The notes under the pieces: generated by a model
Seen by the model: only the letters and a program-made list of their open reading frames with translations
Databases searched by the model: none
Told to the model about the DNA's origin: nothing
Assembly (NCBI RefSeq): GCF_014805685.1
Contig: NC_060892.1
Coordinates: forward strand, 5,093,990 to 5,157,989
Direction of reading: 5' to 3'
Origin: Silurus meridionalis
Taxonomy: Eukaryota; Chordata; Actinopteri; Siluriformes; Siluridae
Length of the DNA stretch: 64,000 nt
Program-made: the position numbers and the translations under genes
Part shown: positions 36,131 through 48,190 of the stretch, one piece after another
How the letters are laid out: each line of letters starts with the position of its first letter
Position numbering within the stretch: the stretch's first letter is position 1

Positions 36131-39100
36131 TAATGTCTTACATCAGCATGTAAAAGCATCAGCTAAAGCTGATTTTCAGTTGACAGTTAAAACATAGTCT
36201 TGCCTCACAGTCTTAACTTTACCTTTGCTCAATGGTCTATAAAAAAAAGTGGAATGGGGAGAAAACTACCCTTTCCATATACATGAACTCACAGTTGCCC
36301 ATGACTGGATGGTGTCATTGATTTTTATTTTGTTCTCCTGGCCATGAACATGATTCCTTCATCCAAGATCTACTCAGAAACCCATATTTATTTCCTTGAA
36401 CTGTGTTGCTTATGCGTGTGTGCTCGTGCGAACCTTTTCTGAGCCGTAGACACAGATTCTCTTTGCTCCTCTACTGCTTTATGGACTCTTGCTCTCTCTG
36501 CAGGGGGTATGGCTCCTGTTCTAGTGAAGACAAACTTGTCTGTGGGACTATTACCTGTAGCCAACACACACACACAGACCCATGTAGCTGAAACAGTCTT
36601 TACATTTGGCCACCAAGTTTTCTTAATTTCATATCGATCATCATTGCTCTTTTAAGTATATAAGGAAAATTGGGCATAAACAAAAGTTGTTGTTTGTTTA
36701 ATGACAAAACACCTTTCAGATGTCTTCAGCACCAGTCTCCAGTGTTGGATGTATCCAGATACTTGTACTTACTTTTAATACCTTGTCTCTTCTCATTTTC
36801 CAAACGCTGCTTCTCCATGTTGGTGGCAGCCTGTCTTGTCAGGTCTGCCATCATAGTGAGGAGCTGACGGCGGGCGTTGTAGGCCTCCCTCTCTTGCTGT
36901 TTCAGAGCGTGGTACGGGGTATGAGCAACTCGCCAGTCCTGCAGAGAATAAGACTATTAAATTCTATTTGTGATACTATGAACTATATACATACACACGC
37001 ACTGTTGAAACTAGGATTGTTATGGTGTCATGATATGAGGCGGTATCAAAAGGTTTTGTAACACGCCAACAGATGGCAGCACAAGGCTGCACTCAAAGTC
37101 ACAGGGAGCACAGAATTTTAGAAGTCAGTATGACACCGTCCTGTGACTATGTGAACTGGTGCTATTCTGACATGCATTACCACATCTGCTATTCTGACCA
37201 CGTGCATACCCTCTCACCTAGCTCTCCTCAAACATGAGTTTTTCGCCGAAAACATGATCTTGCTTCCACATCCACCCTACTTCCCGGATTTGGCTCCTGT
37301 GGACTTCGCCCTTTTGCTGAAGATGAAGATCCAGCTCAAAGGTCGCCAGTTTGCTGCCATTGCGGAATTCCAGTGGGAATCGCAGAAGGTTTGAAAAGAA
37401 GACTTCCAGGACCATATTCCATATCACAGAAGTTTCAAGAGCGCTGTATTGCTTTACGAGGGAACTATTTTGAAGGTGACGGCGTGTAAACGCAGATAAA
37501 TAAAGTACTTTTTTGTAAACAGAGCTAGTTGTGAAACTTTTTGATACCACCTCGTATGTGATTAAAGAGTTATCTTGTGTCGAATTGCTTTAAAATTTTA
37601 GGTTAGGTTGTCGTACTATTTAAATTTCAAAAGTAATACTGAACTGGCACCATTCACAAATGTAGTGTGCAGGGTTTATGGCACTATGGTGAAGCTATAA
37701 GATGAAAGAACAGTCACCACTGATCCATGGATTACTGATGTGTTGCTGTGTAGGAAAGTATTTCTGTAAGCATATCTACCCTGTACCTCATATGTACCTT
37801 GTTAAACATATAATATGCATAATCCACTGCTGTTCCTATACCACTCCTGTTTCTTTCCCCAACCATCACAGGCATCAGGATATTAGCACCAGCCTTTATC
37901 AGCTTCTCGACCTGAAGGACATAAAAGAAATCAGATGTCCATGTGACAGTGCTCCAGAGCCAAAGATGATAGTATTGATATATCAATCATATACACTGTG
38001 TCATTCTGTGTCAGAGTACCAGTTTGATTCTGTTCTGCGGCCGAGACCCAGAGTTGTAGTGGATGTTGGCAACAGCGCACAATGCACTGCCCACTCGGCA
38101 GGAGAGGGGCAGGTTAGGATCGGCTCCTACAGCCAGAAGCTCATCCACGGCCTAATGCACAAGAATCAGAGCCAACACTGTATCGAATCCGAGAATAAAT
38201 AGTGAAGTTGGCTGAGCAGAAACTCAGTCCTTCACCTGCTTCTGCTTTTTACAGGATTATTTAATCTGGATTAAAAGATGGGTTTTAGCCCTAACAGATG
38301 TACTGTACTGGTTAATTGCTTCTTAATTGTTTAAATACGTCCATGTATGCTTAAAAGGCTTCATCAAAGGTGACTCACAAAGTCGTTGCCACTGGCGATG
38401 GACAGGGAGAGGGGAGAATGGCCGCTCCACAGATGGTCGGTGCTTGCTTTGTGGGAGAGAAGAATGGAGACAACATCTCTGGCATTCTGCAAAACAGGAT
38501 CTTCGTTTTACACACAATGTGTTTTTTTAAAGCACACATTATAGACAGTGAGCATCCATGGCACTGATATAAGGGGAGGTGGTAGCTCAGTGGTTAAGAT
38601 ATTGGACTTCTGATCAGAAGGTCATGAGTTCAAATCCCACCACCAACAAGCTGCCACTGTTGGGCCCTAGAACAAGGCCCTTAACAGTCATCTGCTCAGT
38701 TTTATGAATGAGATAATTGTTAGTCGCCCTGTATAAGGGAGTCTTCCAAATGCCATAAATGTAAATATAACCAAGTAAATCAGTTTCTTTTCATTGTACA
38801 ATTATGAAACAATTTACTTATTTATAGTGCTGTTTATTTTAATACATATAAATGACTATTACCTGTAAAAGCCATGTTGGAAATTTGAGCATTATAAGCT
38901 TATTAGCGTATTATAGGCTTACTGTGTAATCCGTGTCTTTTTGGCATGCCACGTGAAGTGGAGTCCTTCCCCCTTCCTTAGCTGCCACTATAGAGGAGGT
39001 ATAAATGCAGGCTGGGGGTCCAGAACCAAGAGATGACGTGCTTACATCACCCACTTGCTCCTCCATTAAAATCTGTGTAAAAAAGTATGGTTTTTTTTCT

Positions 39101-42100
39101 TTTTCAGATATAAGCTCATTCAAAAATGTAATTATTTTTATACCATAGCACAGAAAATCTGATTGATTAAATTTTTTTTTTGTACAAGTGCACTCCTTCA
39201 AATACAATACATTTTATATTATAATAATTTACATAGGGAATATGTCTTTAAAATTGTATTTTCCTTAAGATGAGTCATTTAAAAAAACTACAAATAAAAT
39301 TATTTTCAAATCACTGCGATAAACTATATGTTTGAAGGGATGTGAACACCTTATTATCACATTTCAGATCTGTTTCACTTTTACTGTTGTAGCAACCTTT
39401 ACTTCTCTGGGAAACATTTACACTAGATGGAGGGGGATTGCTGTGGGGATTTGTGCTCATTTGGCAACAAAAGCGTCTGGTTTTGATGTTCAGCGAAGAC
39501 GCCTAGATTGCAGTCAGTTTTCCTAATCATCCACAAGGTGCTCAATAAGGCTGAATTCAGCCAAACTGCCACTCTTGGGCCCTTGAGCAAGGTCCTTAAC
39601 CCTCTGTGTTTCAGGGTGCTGTATCATAGCTGACCCTGCGCATTGACCCCAGCTTCCTAACATTGCTGGGATATGTGAAGAAAGAATTTCACTGTGCTGT
39701 AATGTACGTGACAAAAATGCATTTATTCTATTCTAGTGTAAGGCTCACAAACCAGTGTGACAATCAGGTGTCCACATATTTTTGGCAATTGGTTGAAGCA
39801 GTTGATCTGCTTTGTCTGGGTTCTGCATCACACCACTTTTTTTGTGATAGATGGTCATTTTCCTATAACCTCACACCCAGTCATGTTTTGTTCCTTAATT
39901 ATTAACAAAGATTAGCATCAATGAAAGTGAAAAGTGCCCTTATTTTTACTAAATACAATCGTTACAAAAACACATAAATCAGCTTGAGACTAAGACGTTT
40001 TTTCCCTCTAATTTTAATCATTTTATCAGCTCAATAGTTTTCCTTTGAGTTCTCTTGTTATTCAATGTGCACCACTTGACACATGGGCACTGAAGGACCA
40101 TCGGGGTAGCAGGTGACTAGAATTAATTTCATCCTGTTAATTTGGATGTTATAATTCCTGCAGCACTGCTGATTAACCTACTGCGGTAGTTACTGTGTGA
40201 ATGTTCCAGGAAAAGTAGTCAATGAGTCAGAACATGGTCACAGAAGTTCAAATTCATTATCTTAGAGGTTCCTAATGAATTTCTAATGAATTACTGGCAA
40301 GGACTTTGATCTTAGAACTGGTAGTAACTGTTAGACAGTGTGGTTAATTGGTATACGAGTGATTGTTTGTTTTCGTTCCTTAATATTTTATGTGAATCAG
40401 AAACCAAACAACTGCTCAGAATCAGTGTGATATTTTTTAGATATAATATGCAATAAAAAAAGGAAGGCCACAGAGAGAAGTGTTTAGCAAATATGAATTT
40501 TCATTTCTCGGGACAGTTTGTGCATCACACTTTCTCAATAAAAAGCTGGATATCCACATGGCTGAGTCTCCAGCCAATCAAATCAAGTGGTGAATTAAAA
40601 AAGGAAAAACCATTTGTAGTGTCATGAAGTCTAACCTTGTCCAGATCATACACTTCGCCGGCATCCTCTGCTTTTACATCAGGGTCTGCAATAGCATGTA
40701 GGATCATCGCTGTGATCTTAGGACCTTCTGAGCCAATTAGTCCAGCTGCTACATGAAGCGGGTACAGGCCCTTTTGCTATACAAACCATTAAGGCAAACA
40801 GAGTGTATGAAATTTCAAATGTTTTTATGACAACAAAACAACCATTCTTACATGCACTAGATGTCAGAATCAGAGTAAATCAAGTGTGAATGCATTTAGC
40901 TTTTGGGTATATAAAGGTTGCCCAACCAGACTATAGAAACCTGCTCTCCTGCTTGGTTAAACTCCAACCTACATCTAACACACCTGAGCCAGCTGATCAA
41001 GGTATGCAACATTTTTCCATTTTTATCAGCAGATGTGTTAGATCTTTATGACAGAGACTTGGATAGTAAAGTTAAAGTCTCACCTCGGCAGTTAGGTGCA
41101 CGTCTGTGCGAGCGCCACACTCCAGCAACCTTCGCACAGCTTCCACATGGCCTGCTTTAATGGCCAGGAAAATGACGGGCATCGGAATGCTGGACGCGTT
41201 TGGGTCGGCTCCTCGCTCCAGCAGCAGCTTCATGGTGGCCCAGTGGGACTCATTTCTCTCTCACAAACAGCAAACAAGAAAATCATGAATACTGAGCAAT
41301 TTAAAGTCACTAATTGATCAAAGATTTAATTATTCACTTGATATCTTTGAGGATATATGTTTTCCACTAAACTGAACCAGATTCACAACTTGCACATTTA
41401 CAGAAGAACCAATTACATTTAATAATGCCTAAATATTTAACAGAGGACTGAAAACAACAAAATATTGACCAAAAAAATTGTCTGAGGTGTATTGTATGCT
41501 AAGTTTTCCAGTAACGCAGCTCAGCCATTGCAGCCTACAGACAAACATGACACAGGGAGACATTTCTTCAATGGATTTGTTTTCTTTTAAGTCAATTAAA
41601 TACTTTCAATATCAAATGACCAAATCTGTGTCATGTTAAATCTATTGAAATATTCATGAATGATAGGTTTATGTGTGAAAAGCTACTACAAAAAAATCAG
41701 TGGTGGACAGTAACGAAGTAAATGTAATTTGTTATTGTACTTAAGTGCTTTTTTTTTTTTCACGCATCTGTATTTTACTCAGATATTTCCATTTGAGGAG
41801 ACTTTTACTTAAACTTTACTACATTTTTAAGTCAAATATCTTTTTTTTCCTCAACTACATTTCGCAAAACCAGTCGTTCCTTTTTATTTATGAGTGAATA
41901 AACACTTAACTGGTCAAGCGCCCAGCAGCCACCAAGCAGGTAAGAGCGCACGCTCTGTTTTAAACTTGTTTTGATTGCCGCTTGGCAGTGGTGCGTTCAG
42001 GCATCGGCGACATGGACATTTATTTATTTATTTATTTTTATTTGCATGGTCAATTATTATATTATGTCACACTGAATCAACCTGGTCGGAGAAGATCCCT

Positions 42101-45100
42101 CGCTCATACACTCAGAAAGGAGAATCGGTGGTTGGGTGGCGTCACGTCAGTAAGAAACTTTTTTTTTAAGAAATAATATTATTATAATAATATTAATAAT
42201 AATAAATATCAATGTTTAATAAATGAATATCGTTCTATTAATAGATTGGTGTGCTTGTGATAAAATTGGCAATATGAACATTAGAGCCATAATAAATCAT
42301 AGTACTTGGATACTTTTTTACTTAATAGAAGTTTAAAGGGACCACTTTTAGTTTTACCTGAGTAACATTTCCGGTACATTTCAGGTACATTTCAAGAGTT
42401 ATATTTATATTAAGTTTGTAATCTTGCGTACCAGTGTAGATTTATTCATTGCTAGAGACTCAAAGCACTTTTGTACGTCGCTCTGGATAAGGGCGTCTGC
42501 TAAATGCTGTAAATGTAAATTTCACTACTGTATCTCTACTTTTACTCAAGTACATGCTTTGTGAACTTCGTCCACCAATGCAAATAAATTACAATTACAT
42601 CTGTTTGCATCTTCATTAAAGATGCCAAATGTTAGGGGGGAAAAAAGCCTGTTAGAGTCTGAGACTCACTTAGTTTTTAGAAATGCCATCCTATAAGGCA
42701 TCTCTTGAGTTTCTGCAGATGACACCTGACCAGTTTCAGACAGAACCTTAGACTTCTTCTGCTGCACAGTGTCCTCTGCAGAGTCAGTGTGTTTGCTGGC
42801 CACAGAACTGGCCAAGTCAAAACCAGAGTCATTTCCTGGACTTTTATTTCTGTAGGTTTTTTCCTTTTTCTCAGTGGAAAAAACATTTTCACTGTCATCA
42901 TCACTTTGGCACCAGTCAGAAGCGTCTGAGAGCTCTGGTAGTTCAGCCTCTAACACTCTGGATTGTTCATAGGGTGCCTGCTGAGGAACCTTTTCATCTT
43001 TACTGGGGTTTATAATTTCTTTAGTCTGCTTAGGAGTTACAGGTTCCTGAGCTGTGTTGCATGCTTCAGGCTTCATGGCTGGCAGTTCTGTATCAACCTC
43101 ATCTTTTGGTTTTTCCTCAGCAGCAGACCCCTGTGGGCTGTTTGCCAGAGTTGAGGACACACTGGTCTGTAAAATAAGCCAGAGGACAATATTATAAATA
43201 AATATATATGTATATTACAGCACTAAAGAAATATGACCCATTTGACCTATTTATAATGTCATTGTTTATGGTCCACTTTCTAGTGTCTATTCTAACGCTA
43301 TTCAACTTAAACAATTTACTTTCACATGAAAAAGCAATCTGAGAGAATCAGATCTTCATCACAGCTGGTCCTCAGATGAGGAGGTCACAATCCAATGTGA
43401 GGGCACTTAAAATAATGGCCTATTTTGTTTTATTCCTATATCCATATCCTGATATACAGGCACTAATTTAGACTACCTCTGCTTCTGTGGTGACATCCTG
43501 AGAAGTCTTTTCAGCCACTGTCTCTTGCAAAGAATGGAGTGGGTAGTAAAGAACACTGCACACTGCCAAAGCAGACATCCCTTCATAATTCAGCTTATTC
43601 ACATCGACCCCACTGTCCAGCAGGAAGTTGATCACATCGAGATGACAGTTGACCTGCGCAACAACAACAGAATTACTTTAATTTTTTCGCTTCGTATTTG
43701 TAACTACGTGTGTGCAAAAGAAAGAGCTAAAGGATTATAGCTGAAATGTAAAAGAACACAAGCTGTCACTCTTGCTCATGTGGAACAATTATTAAAGAGA
43801 GATATAAGTGGCGCCATCTACTGGAAACACAATGCTTGCCATATACAGGAAATGGAAGTTAGGAAGTATCTTTATCAAAGTCACGTGAATTTAGTTTCAA
43901 GAGAGATGTAAGAAAAAAAAAACATATACCACATGCTTTTAAATGCTGTAATTGGGCAGAAGGTGTTGCTAAAATTTCAGTAGTGCAGCAACAAATAATA
44001 GGTTTATATTAATTTTATTAATAATTCTTATGTTAAAATTACTATATTTCTACAACTAACACATGGAATTGCATAAGCGATCCTAACAATAAGCAGATTA
44101 AAAATTAATGTAATGTCCATATGATGTTTAATCTGATTAGATGATTATGTTGTAGTTTTAGAAGAAGGCTCCAGTATCCACTTCATAAAGCTTAGAGGTA
44201 AAAGCTCTCACTGCGGGTTTTCTGACTTCTGAAGACAGAACTTTTCATTTCACAGGATTTCCCACAAATTTGAACAGCTAAATTAATGAAAATTGTTAAC
44301 GTCAATACAATTAAAGAGGCTGGTGAAAAGTGCTACATGACATTACTATGAGGTAGTATGGGGTTTGCACCTGTTATAAGTGGAAGCCATTCCTTTAATA
44401 TACTGCAACTTTAAATGCAACAACAAAAATACTATATACAATATATACAGTTAGTCATTCTTTATTAAATAAAGAATAAAAAAATTACTGTGGCATAAAA
44501 TGTAATGTTTTAAGTCATGAATTTATAGAAAAAAATAATTGATACAATTAACTCTGCTTGACACCAACCTGACGTTAATTGGTTCCTATAGTATCAATAC
44601 CCAATGTCTTATTGTGTTTTATTGCATACATATTTAATATTGAAGTACTTAAATATTATTTTAAAAAATATAGTTTGTATAATTTTACTTTCATCAATAA
44701 ATTTCACCATGTGTCCCAATCCAAAACCTGTTCACTTTATTTACTAGTCAGTTATGTTTCATAACCACTAAACTACAGTCTAGAATATCTGTCACACTCA
44801 ATCAATGCATGTCAGTAGATGAGTGTCCAATTACAAGACACAACTGCTTTCTCAGATTATTGAGAACCAGATTTTATGAATAAAAAAATGGCACCATCCA
44901 TAAACCCACATGTACCTTTAAAAAAATTTGTATACGCTGTAAGTGTGTCTATCGTACCGTAGCTGCAATTAGTGCAGAGTGTCCGTTCCGATCACCTACA
45001 TCCGGGTGAACTTTTCCGTATCTAAGAATGCTCTGGACGTTCTGGAGATCACCAAGTGATGCCTCTCTAATGAGCCTTTCTGACCTGAGCTCCAGAGGGC

Positions 45101-48100
45101 CTTTGGAGCCAAAGTTCTCCCGGTTCATAGCCAGAACGGCAGCAACATCCCAGTCCAAGTCTTCAATCTCAAATCTGTATGGCAGTGGAACAGGGCACAT
45201 TAGGTTTTACATATTGCACAATTCCTAAAATCAACATCCTGCATTACATATTCCAAATTCGGATCTATACAGAAGTCATAATGTCGTCTAGTTGCACTGA
45301 ACCTGTGTGTGTAGATGTGAGCCTCCATTCTCTGCTCAAGCGCTAGTCCTTTAGGGAACAAAGGCGTTCTGATATCGCTCCTGTTAAAGAAATGCAAGTC
45401 GAGTTCTTCACGAAGACGCCGGGGTACAGGCAGATGGTCCGAGTCCGTGGAATATTTTTCAATGCCTGGGGGGAGGATGAACTCGTCCACAAGTAGTGAA
45501 GAGTCGTCAAGCAGGTGAGTGTCAGCTGTGAAAAACTGACTTTTCTTTGTAAATGAAGGCTGGGATTGGATCTAGCCAGAAGACATATTATTAAACAACA
45601 TGAATTTATTTATCATATGTTACTCTTTAATTAATAAATATTACAGTCTATAGATGTCCTCCTAAACCAGTTCTAAACTTGTTAAAGAGTGCAATTCTAG
45701 TTACCTTCGCAAGATGTTGCTGTGGAAGTCGGGCCATGTGTTCTGGGAAGTCTGTTAAAGTGAAGCCTCCCTTAACAGTGGTGCAGAGTCGCAATAGCCA
45801 CTGACGGTACCACAGACCCACATCCTGGTAGCCATCATGATACGACATGACTCCAGGTCCAAAACGCTCATCAGCATGGTACAGACCCTAGTAACACATT
45901 CTCATTTGAAGACATCAGGAAAGAGCTATTGCATCTACATAAAATATGAGCTTTATCAACCTTAAAAATGGTTCCATCAGGGAAACGATGAACGCCATAG
46001 CCCTCTTTACGATTCAGGTAAAACTTTCCAATGAACTGAGAGCCATCCGGCCAAACGTAGGTTCCTCTGCCATGGCGGTAATCCTTGTAGAAGGAGCCTT
46101 TATAACACTTCAGAACAAATACATTTTGAACTTTCATTAATATTTCAAACTGTTGAAAACATTTAGCTATTTCAGTTTATAATATTATGATGATAAATAT
46201 AAATACAAATATATAATATAAAACAATAATAACAGCAATAATAGTAGAAAAGTCAGGTTTAATAGGGTTGGTGAGTGCAGGTGCATCATGCACTGTACAA
46301 AATTCAGTCAGAAGTCATGTATGTGGTTAAACACCTTGGCTATGCGGAAAAAACAGAGAGACTCATCTTGCATAATAGGGTGCATAAAGTTCACCCATGT
46401 AATTTAACTTATCATTTAGCAATATGCTTCAGATAACATATAACATCGCTTATATTAGTTTAAATCTAAGCTTAATACATATAACCATTATTCAGCATTA
46501 ATATAGTATAACACTCAGCTTCGCAGAGAACCAGAAGAGATATTCGAGGTGGAAAATAAAGACGCTTATGAGGATCAATAGTCACTCCAGAAAACAGGCT
46601 AGTAGAAAGTGGTGACCACGTAAAATAAATATAGTAAAATAAGCAAGCAGCATGCGGGCAACATGCCTTAACTATACTCAAACAGCATATGCACATATAT
46701 TCAAAGCACAAATAGAAACTTGAGTGGAAAATCATATAAAAATATTAAAAAATATATATAAAAAATGAGAAGATTAATAGGTTAATAGGCACAACACATC
46801 ATCAGATAATAAAGAACGTAGGAGAATAGTTGCAAGAATTTGTATAAGAGGTACAATGTCCAAAACACACAGGAAGTAAGATGTTTCTATGAGAGCATGA
46901 GCTTAAGATGCAGGCAGGATGAGAGTAAGACAGGAAATGTTATATAAAGAAGTATTATGGCATTAGAAATAAATTTAAGAAGATTTTAATATTTAAGATT
47001 TTATATACCTATAGACCTACCTATATAAGTCTACACAAAACAAAACAAAGGATGATTTGCAGACATAAGAAAAAACCCCAGACTAGATTTTAAGAAAAGG
47101 TGTGAATATTGTGGTGAATGATCTGTTGCATTGTTGTGTACAAAGTGCAAGATCAGGGGATTTTTTTTAAAACTAGGCCACTATCAAGATCAGGGGATTT
47201 TTTTAAAGACATCGTATGGAGGTGAAAGATGCCTCCTTGAAATGGGTGGAATTTTACTAAGAATAGGTAGAAACTTAGCAGAAATCACGTAAGCAAAACA
47301 TGGGATATGCAAAGCCCCGTAAAATGATTGGTGTATGTAAATTGTGAGGGAGGAGATTTTAGACAAAATATGTAAATGTTACTAGGTGTGAGATATAAAA
47401 AGTAAGGATTGTTTATATCAAATTCGCACTCGCATTTGAAAGCTGACGGGTGCCATAGCTGTCAGGATGGTTCTCCTCCGAAAGCTCCATGGGACGAGCC
47501 TGAAGTGACTGCAATAAAGCTGATTTGCTCCTTCTCATGACTGGAAGATGTCTTCTTTTGGTTTGTTTATGTATTATTTGAAGTTTTAAACTTATTGGTA
47601 ACTGATTAGTGAATAGCTATAACTAATTTGAATATTGAGCCACTTAATTGTAATGTCTACTCGGACATGGGGTCTGAGTTACGACAAAACGCATGTGCAA
47701 TTCCAGAAAACATGCCCTATTGCATAAACCAGTGGAAGTAAATGCACAATTTCTGAACTCGTAAGGGTGTGATGTCATATTTAAGAAAAAGCATCAGTAT
47801 TAGAAAATAACATTATATTGATTGAGTGGCTACTGACTTCCATTTATTGTTAGCTATAACAGAAAAGCAAGATAAACTAGAATTTACATTTCCTAAAGAA
47901 AAATGTGAGCTATCTATGTTCCCTATTATTTTTTATGGGAACAGAGTGCGTGAATTTACGTGACGTCAATATTGTATCCTGGAAGCACCTGTGCCCGCTG
48001 AGTGTTTTGAAATTTGAGTTAAAATATTTAACCACGTGTGTGTTAAACAGGTTAGCATTACCTCTCCGTTAGGCCAGGTAAAAGTTCCACTGCCGTGTTT

Positions 48101-48190
48101 TAGTCCACTGAGGAACTCCCCTTCATATCTGGACCCATCTGCCCATTCCTGCACTCCCGGGCCGTTCTTCTCACGCAAGCACTCCTTCAT
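35883..48190 (-). CDS. ankmy1: Ankyrin repeat and MYND domain-containing protein 1
   Basis: Sixteen coding exons on the minus strand join without a phase break into 968 residues (human ANKMY1 is similar, about 940). MORN repeats lie at residues 1-110 ([40 protein letters not shown] and a third unit). A linker is followed by ankyrin repeats from about 245 to 375 and 540 to 812, a charged disordered insert at 375-539, a basic helical segment at 813-905 and a C-terminal MYND zinc finger at 906-968. The finger has CYQC, CSRC, YCSKTC and HKEEC ligands, all present. MYND fingers bind proline-rich partners. The gene lies tail-to-tail with gpc1, as on human 2q37. I take the start as the ATG at 48190, because an in-frame TAA lies just upstream in the same reading frame; a further upstream coding exon cannot be excluded. 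An AATAAA on this strand is at 35762-35757. Confidence 0.95.
36085..36127. repeat. (CA)n microsatellite at ankmy1 last acceptor
   Basis: About 21 CA units on plus, hence (GT)n immediately upstream of the minus-strand acceptor at 36076. Confidence 0.97.
36434..36554 (-). CDS. ankmy1: ankmy1 coding exon 15
   Basis: Completes Gly865 and runs [20 protein letters not shown] to STAQK plus two bases of Arg905. 121 bases, donor gttcgc. Confidence 0.92.
36782..36938 (-). CDS. ankmy1: ankmy1 coding exon 14
   Basis: Residues 813-864 plus one base of Gly865: [20 protein letters not shown] and [16 protein letters not shown], a charged helical segment. 157 bases, acceptor ctctgcag. Confidence 0.93.
37034..37557 (-). 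mobile_element. Mariner remnant with terminal inverted repeats
   Basis: The left end atatgaggcggtatcaaaag and the reverse complement of the right end atacgaggtggtatcaaaaa are close inverted repeats, each next to TA, the mariner target. On the plus strand near 37260-37480 transposase traces read [18 protein letters not shown] and [16 protein letters not shown], the catalytic C-terminal part. Most of the N-terminal half is deleted. I give minus only as gene context; the transposase trace itself is plus. Confidence 0.85.
37798..37911 (-). CDS. ankmy1: ankmy1 coding exon 13 (ankyrin)
   Basis: Residues 775-812: [20 protein letters not shown] and [13 protein letters not shown]. 114 bases, acceptor tccttcag, donor gtacat. 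The following intron carries a mariner remnant. Confidence 0.93.
38020..38151 (-). CDS. ankmy1: ankmy1 coding exon 12 (ankyrin)
   Basis: Residues 731-774: [20 protein letters not shown] and [13 protein letters not shown]. 132 bases, phase 0, donor gtactc. Confidence 0.93.
38379..38486 (-). CDS. ankmy1: ankmy1 coding exon 11 (ankyrin)
   Basis: Residues 695-730: [20 protein letters not shown] and [13 protein letters not shown]. 108 bases, phase 0, donor gtgagt. Confidence 0.93.
38578..38768 (+). mobile_element. tRNA-derived SINE, well preserved
   Basis: ggtggtagctcagtggttaa (A box), aaggtcatgagttcaaatcc (B box), ttgggccctagaacaaggcc, tail aatgccataaatgtaaat. It lies between ankmy1 coding exons 10 and 11, antisense to the gene. 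Confidence 0.9.
38923..39072 (-). CDS. ankmy1: ankmy1 coding exon 10 (ankyrin)
   Basis: Residues 645-694: [14 protein letters not shown], then [17 protein letters not shown], the start of an ankyrin repeat. 150 bases, phase 0, donor gtaagc. Confidence 0.93.
39360..39785 (-). mobile_element. Tc1-derived element split by a SINE
   Basis: The left part resembles the family (cactagatggaggg, gggatttgtgctcattt, gtgctcaataaggctgaatt). The right part is caatcaggtgtccacatatt tttgg. The middle is occupied by 39575-39735. Confidence 0.7.
39575..39735 (+). mobile_element. SINE-type insertion
   Basis: gggcccttgagcaaggtcct, then gctgtatcatagctgaccct and gaatttcactgtgctgtaat, the sense copy of the family at 20345-20608. 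It lacks an obvious tRNA head. Confidence 0.65.
39786..40635. other. ankmy1 intron 9, no further feature
   Basis: Unique AT-rich intron sequence. Confidence 0.45.
40636..40776 (-). CDS. ankmy1: ankmy1 coding exon 9 (ankyrin)
   Basis: Residues 598-644: [20 protein letters not shown] through EVYDLDK. I place the acceptor at tatag before CAAAAG; an alternative six bases downstream would drop Gln-Lys only. 141 bases. Confidence 0.9.
41084..41255 (-). CDS. ankmy1: ankmy1 coding exon 8 (ankyrin)
   Basis: Completes Lys540, then [20 protein letters not shown] and [20 protein letters not shown], two ankyrin units. 172 bases, donor gtgaga. Confidence 0.94.
41256..42669. other. ankmy1 intron 7
   Basis: A SINE 3' tail remains at 42470-42520 (tctggataagggcgtctgct aaatgctgtaaatg). 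41990-42180 and the (AATAAT)n run at 42170-42210 show nothing else. Confidence 0.6.
42670..43166 (-). CDS. ankmy1: ankmy1 coding exon 7 (long acidic, disordered insert)
   Basis: Residues 375-539 plus two bases of Lys540, by far the largest exon (497 bases). It is rich in Glu, Lys, Ser, Thr, Pro and Asp ([20 protein letters not shown]), has no ankyrin consensus and probably forms a disordered loop between two ankyrin blocks. The acceptor is tttacag and the donor gtgagt. Confidence 0.93.
43477..43653 (-). CDS. ankmy1: ankmy1 coding exon 6 (ankyrin)
   Basis: Residues 316-374, [20 protein letters not shown] and [12 protein letters not shown], a canonical ankyrin unit. 177 bases, phase 0. Confidence 0.95.
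43654..44957. other. ankmy1 intron 5, no feature seen
   Basis: AT-rich intron without a recognised element. Confidence 0.45.
44958..45174 (-). CDS. ankmy1: ankmy1 coding exon 5 (first ankyrin repeat)
   Basis: Completes Arg243 and runs [14 protein letters not shown] through [20 protein letters not shown] and [15 protein letters not shown], a recognisable ankyrin helix pair. 217 bases, donor gtacga. Confidence 0.95.
45303..45571 (-). CDS. ankmy1: ankmy1 coding exon 4
   Basis: Residues 154-242 plus two bases of Arg243. It includes [20 protein letters not shown] and [14 protein letters not shown]. 269 bases, acceptor ggctag. Confidence 0.92.
45705..45887 (-). CDS. ankmy1: ankmy1 coding exon 3
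   Basis: Residues 93-153, [20 protein letters not shown] to PQQHLAK. 183 bases, acceptor ttactag, donor gtaact. Confidence 0.92.
45961..46107 (-). CDS. ankmy1: ankmy1 coding exon 2 (MORN)
   Basis: Residues 44-92: [20 protein letters not shown] and the third MORN unit [18 protein letters not shown]. 147 bases, phase 0 at both ends, donor gttgat. Confidence 0.92.
46108..47099. other. ankmy1 intron, no feature seen
   Basis: AT-rich intron sequence. Confidence 0.4.
47100..47570 (+). mobile_element. Possible solo LTR of an endogenous retroelement
   Basis: Within ankmy1 intron 1 (coding), a compact promoter-like block. A direct repeat aagatcaggggattttttt is present twice (near 47150 and 47190), a TATA-like gatataaaaagtaagg is at 47391-47406, and AATAAA at 47511-47516 follows about 110 bases later. 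This U3-R-like order suggests an LTR. Boundaries, target duplication and coding region are not seen. Confidence 0.35.
48062..48190 (-). CDS. ankmy1: ankmy1 coding exon 1 (MORN)
   Basis: Residues 1-43: [20 protein letters not shown] and a MORN unit ending TWPNGE, donor gtaatg. A probable acceptor (gaggaacag) sits 11 bases before the ATG, so the exon likely starts at about 48201 with a short 5' UTR piece. Confidence 0.85.

Noticed and set aside
35946..36197. Plus-strand frame over the ankmy1 MYND exon
   Set aside because: Antisense shadow that runs into the CA repeat.
38578..38650. tRNA gene
   Set aside because: A- and B-box-like sequences belong to a SINE head; no cloverleaf with acceptor stem closes, and the SINE body follows.
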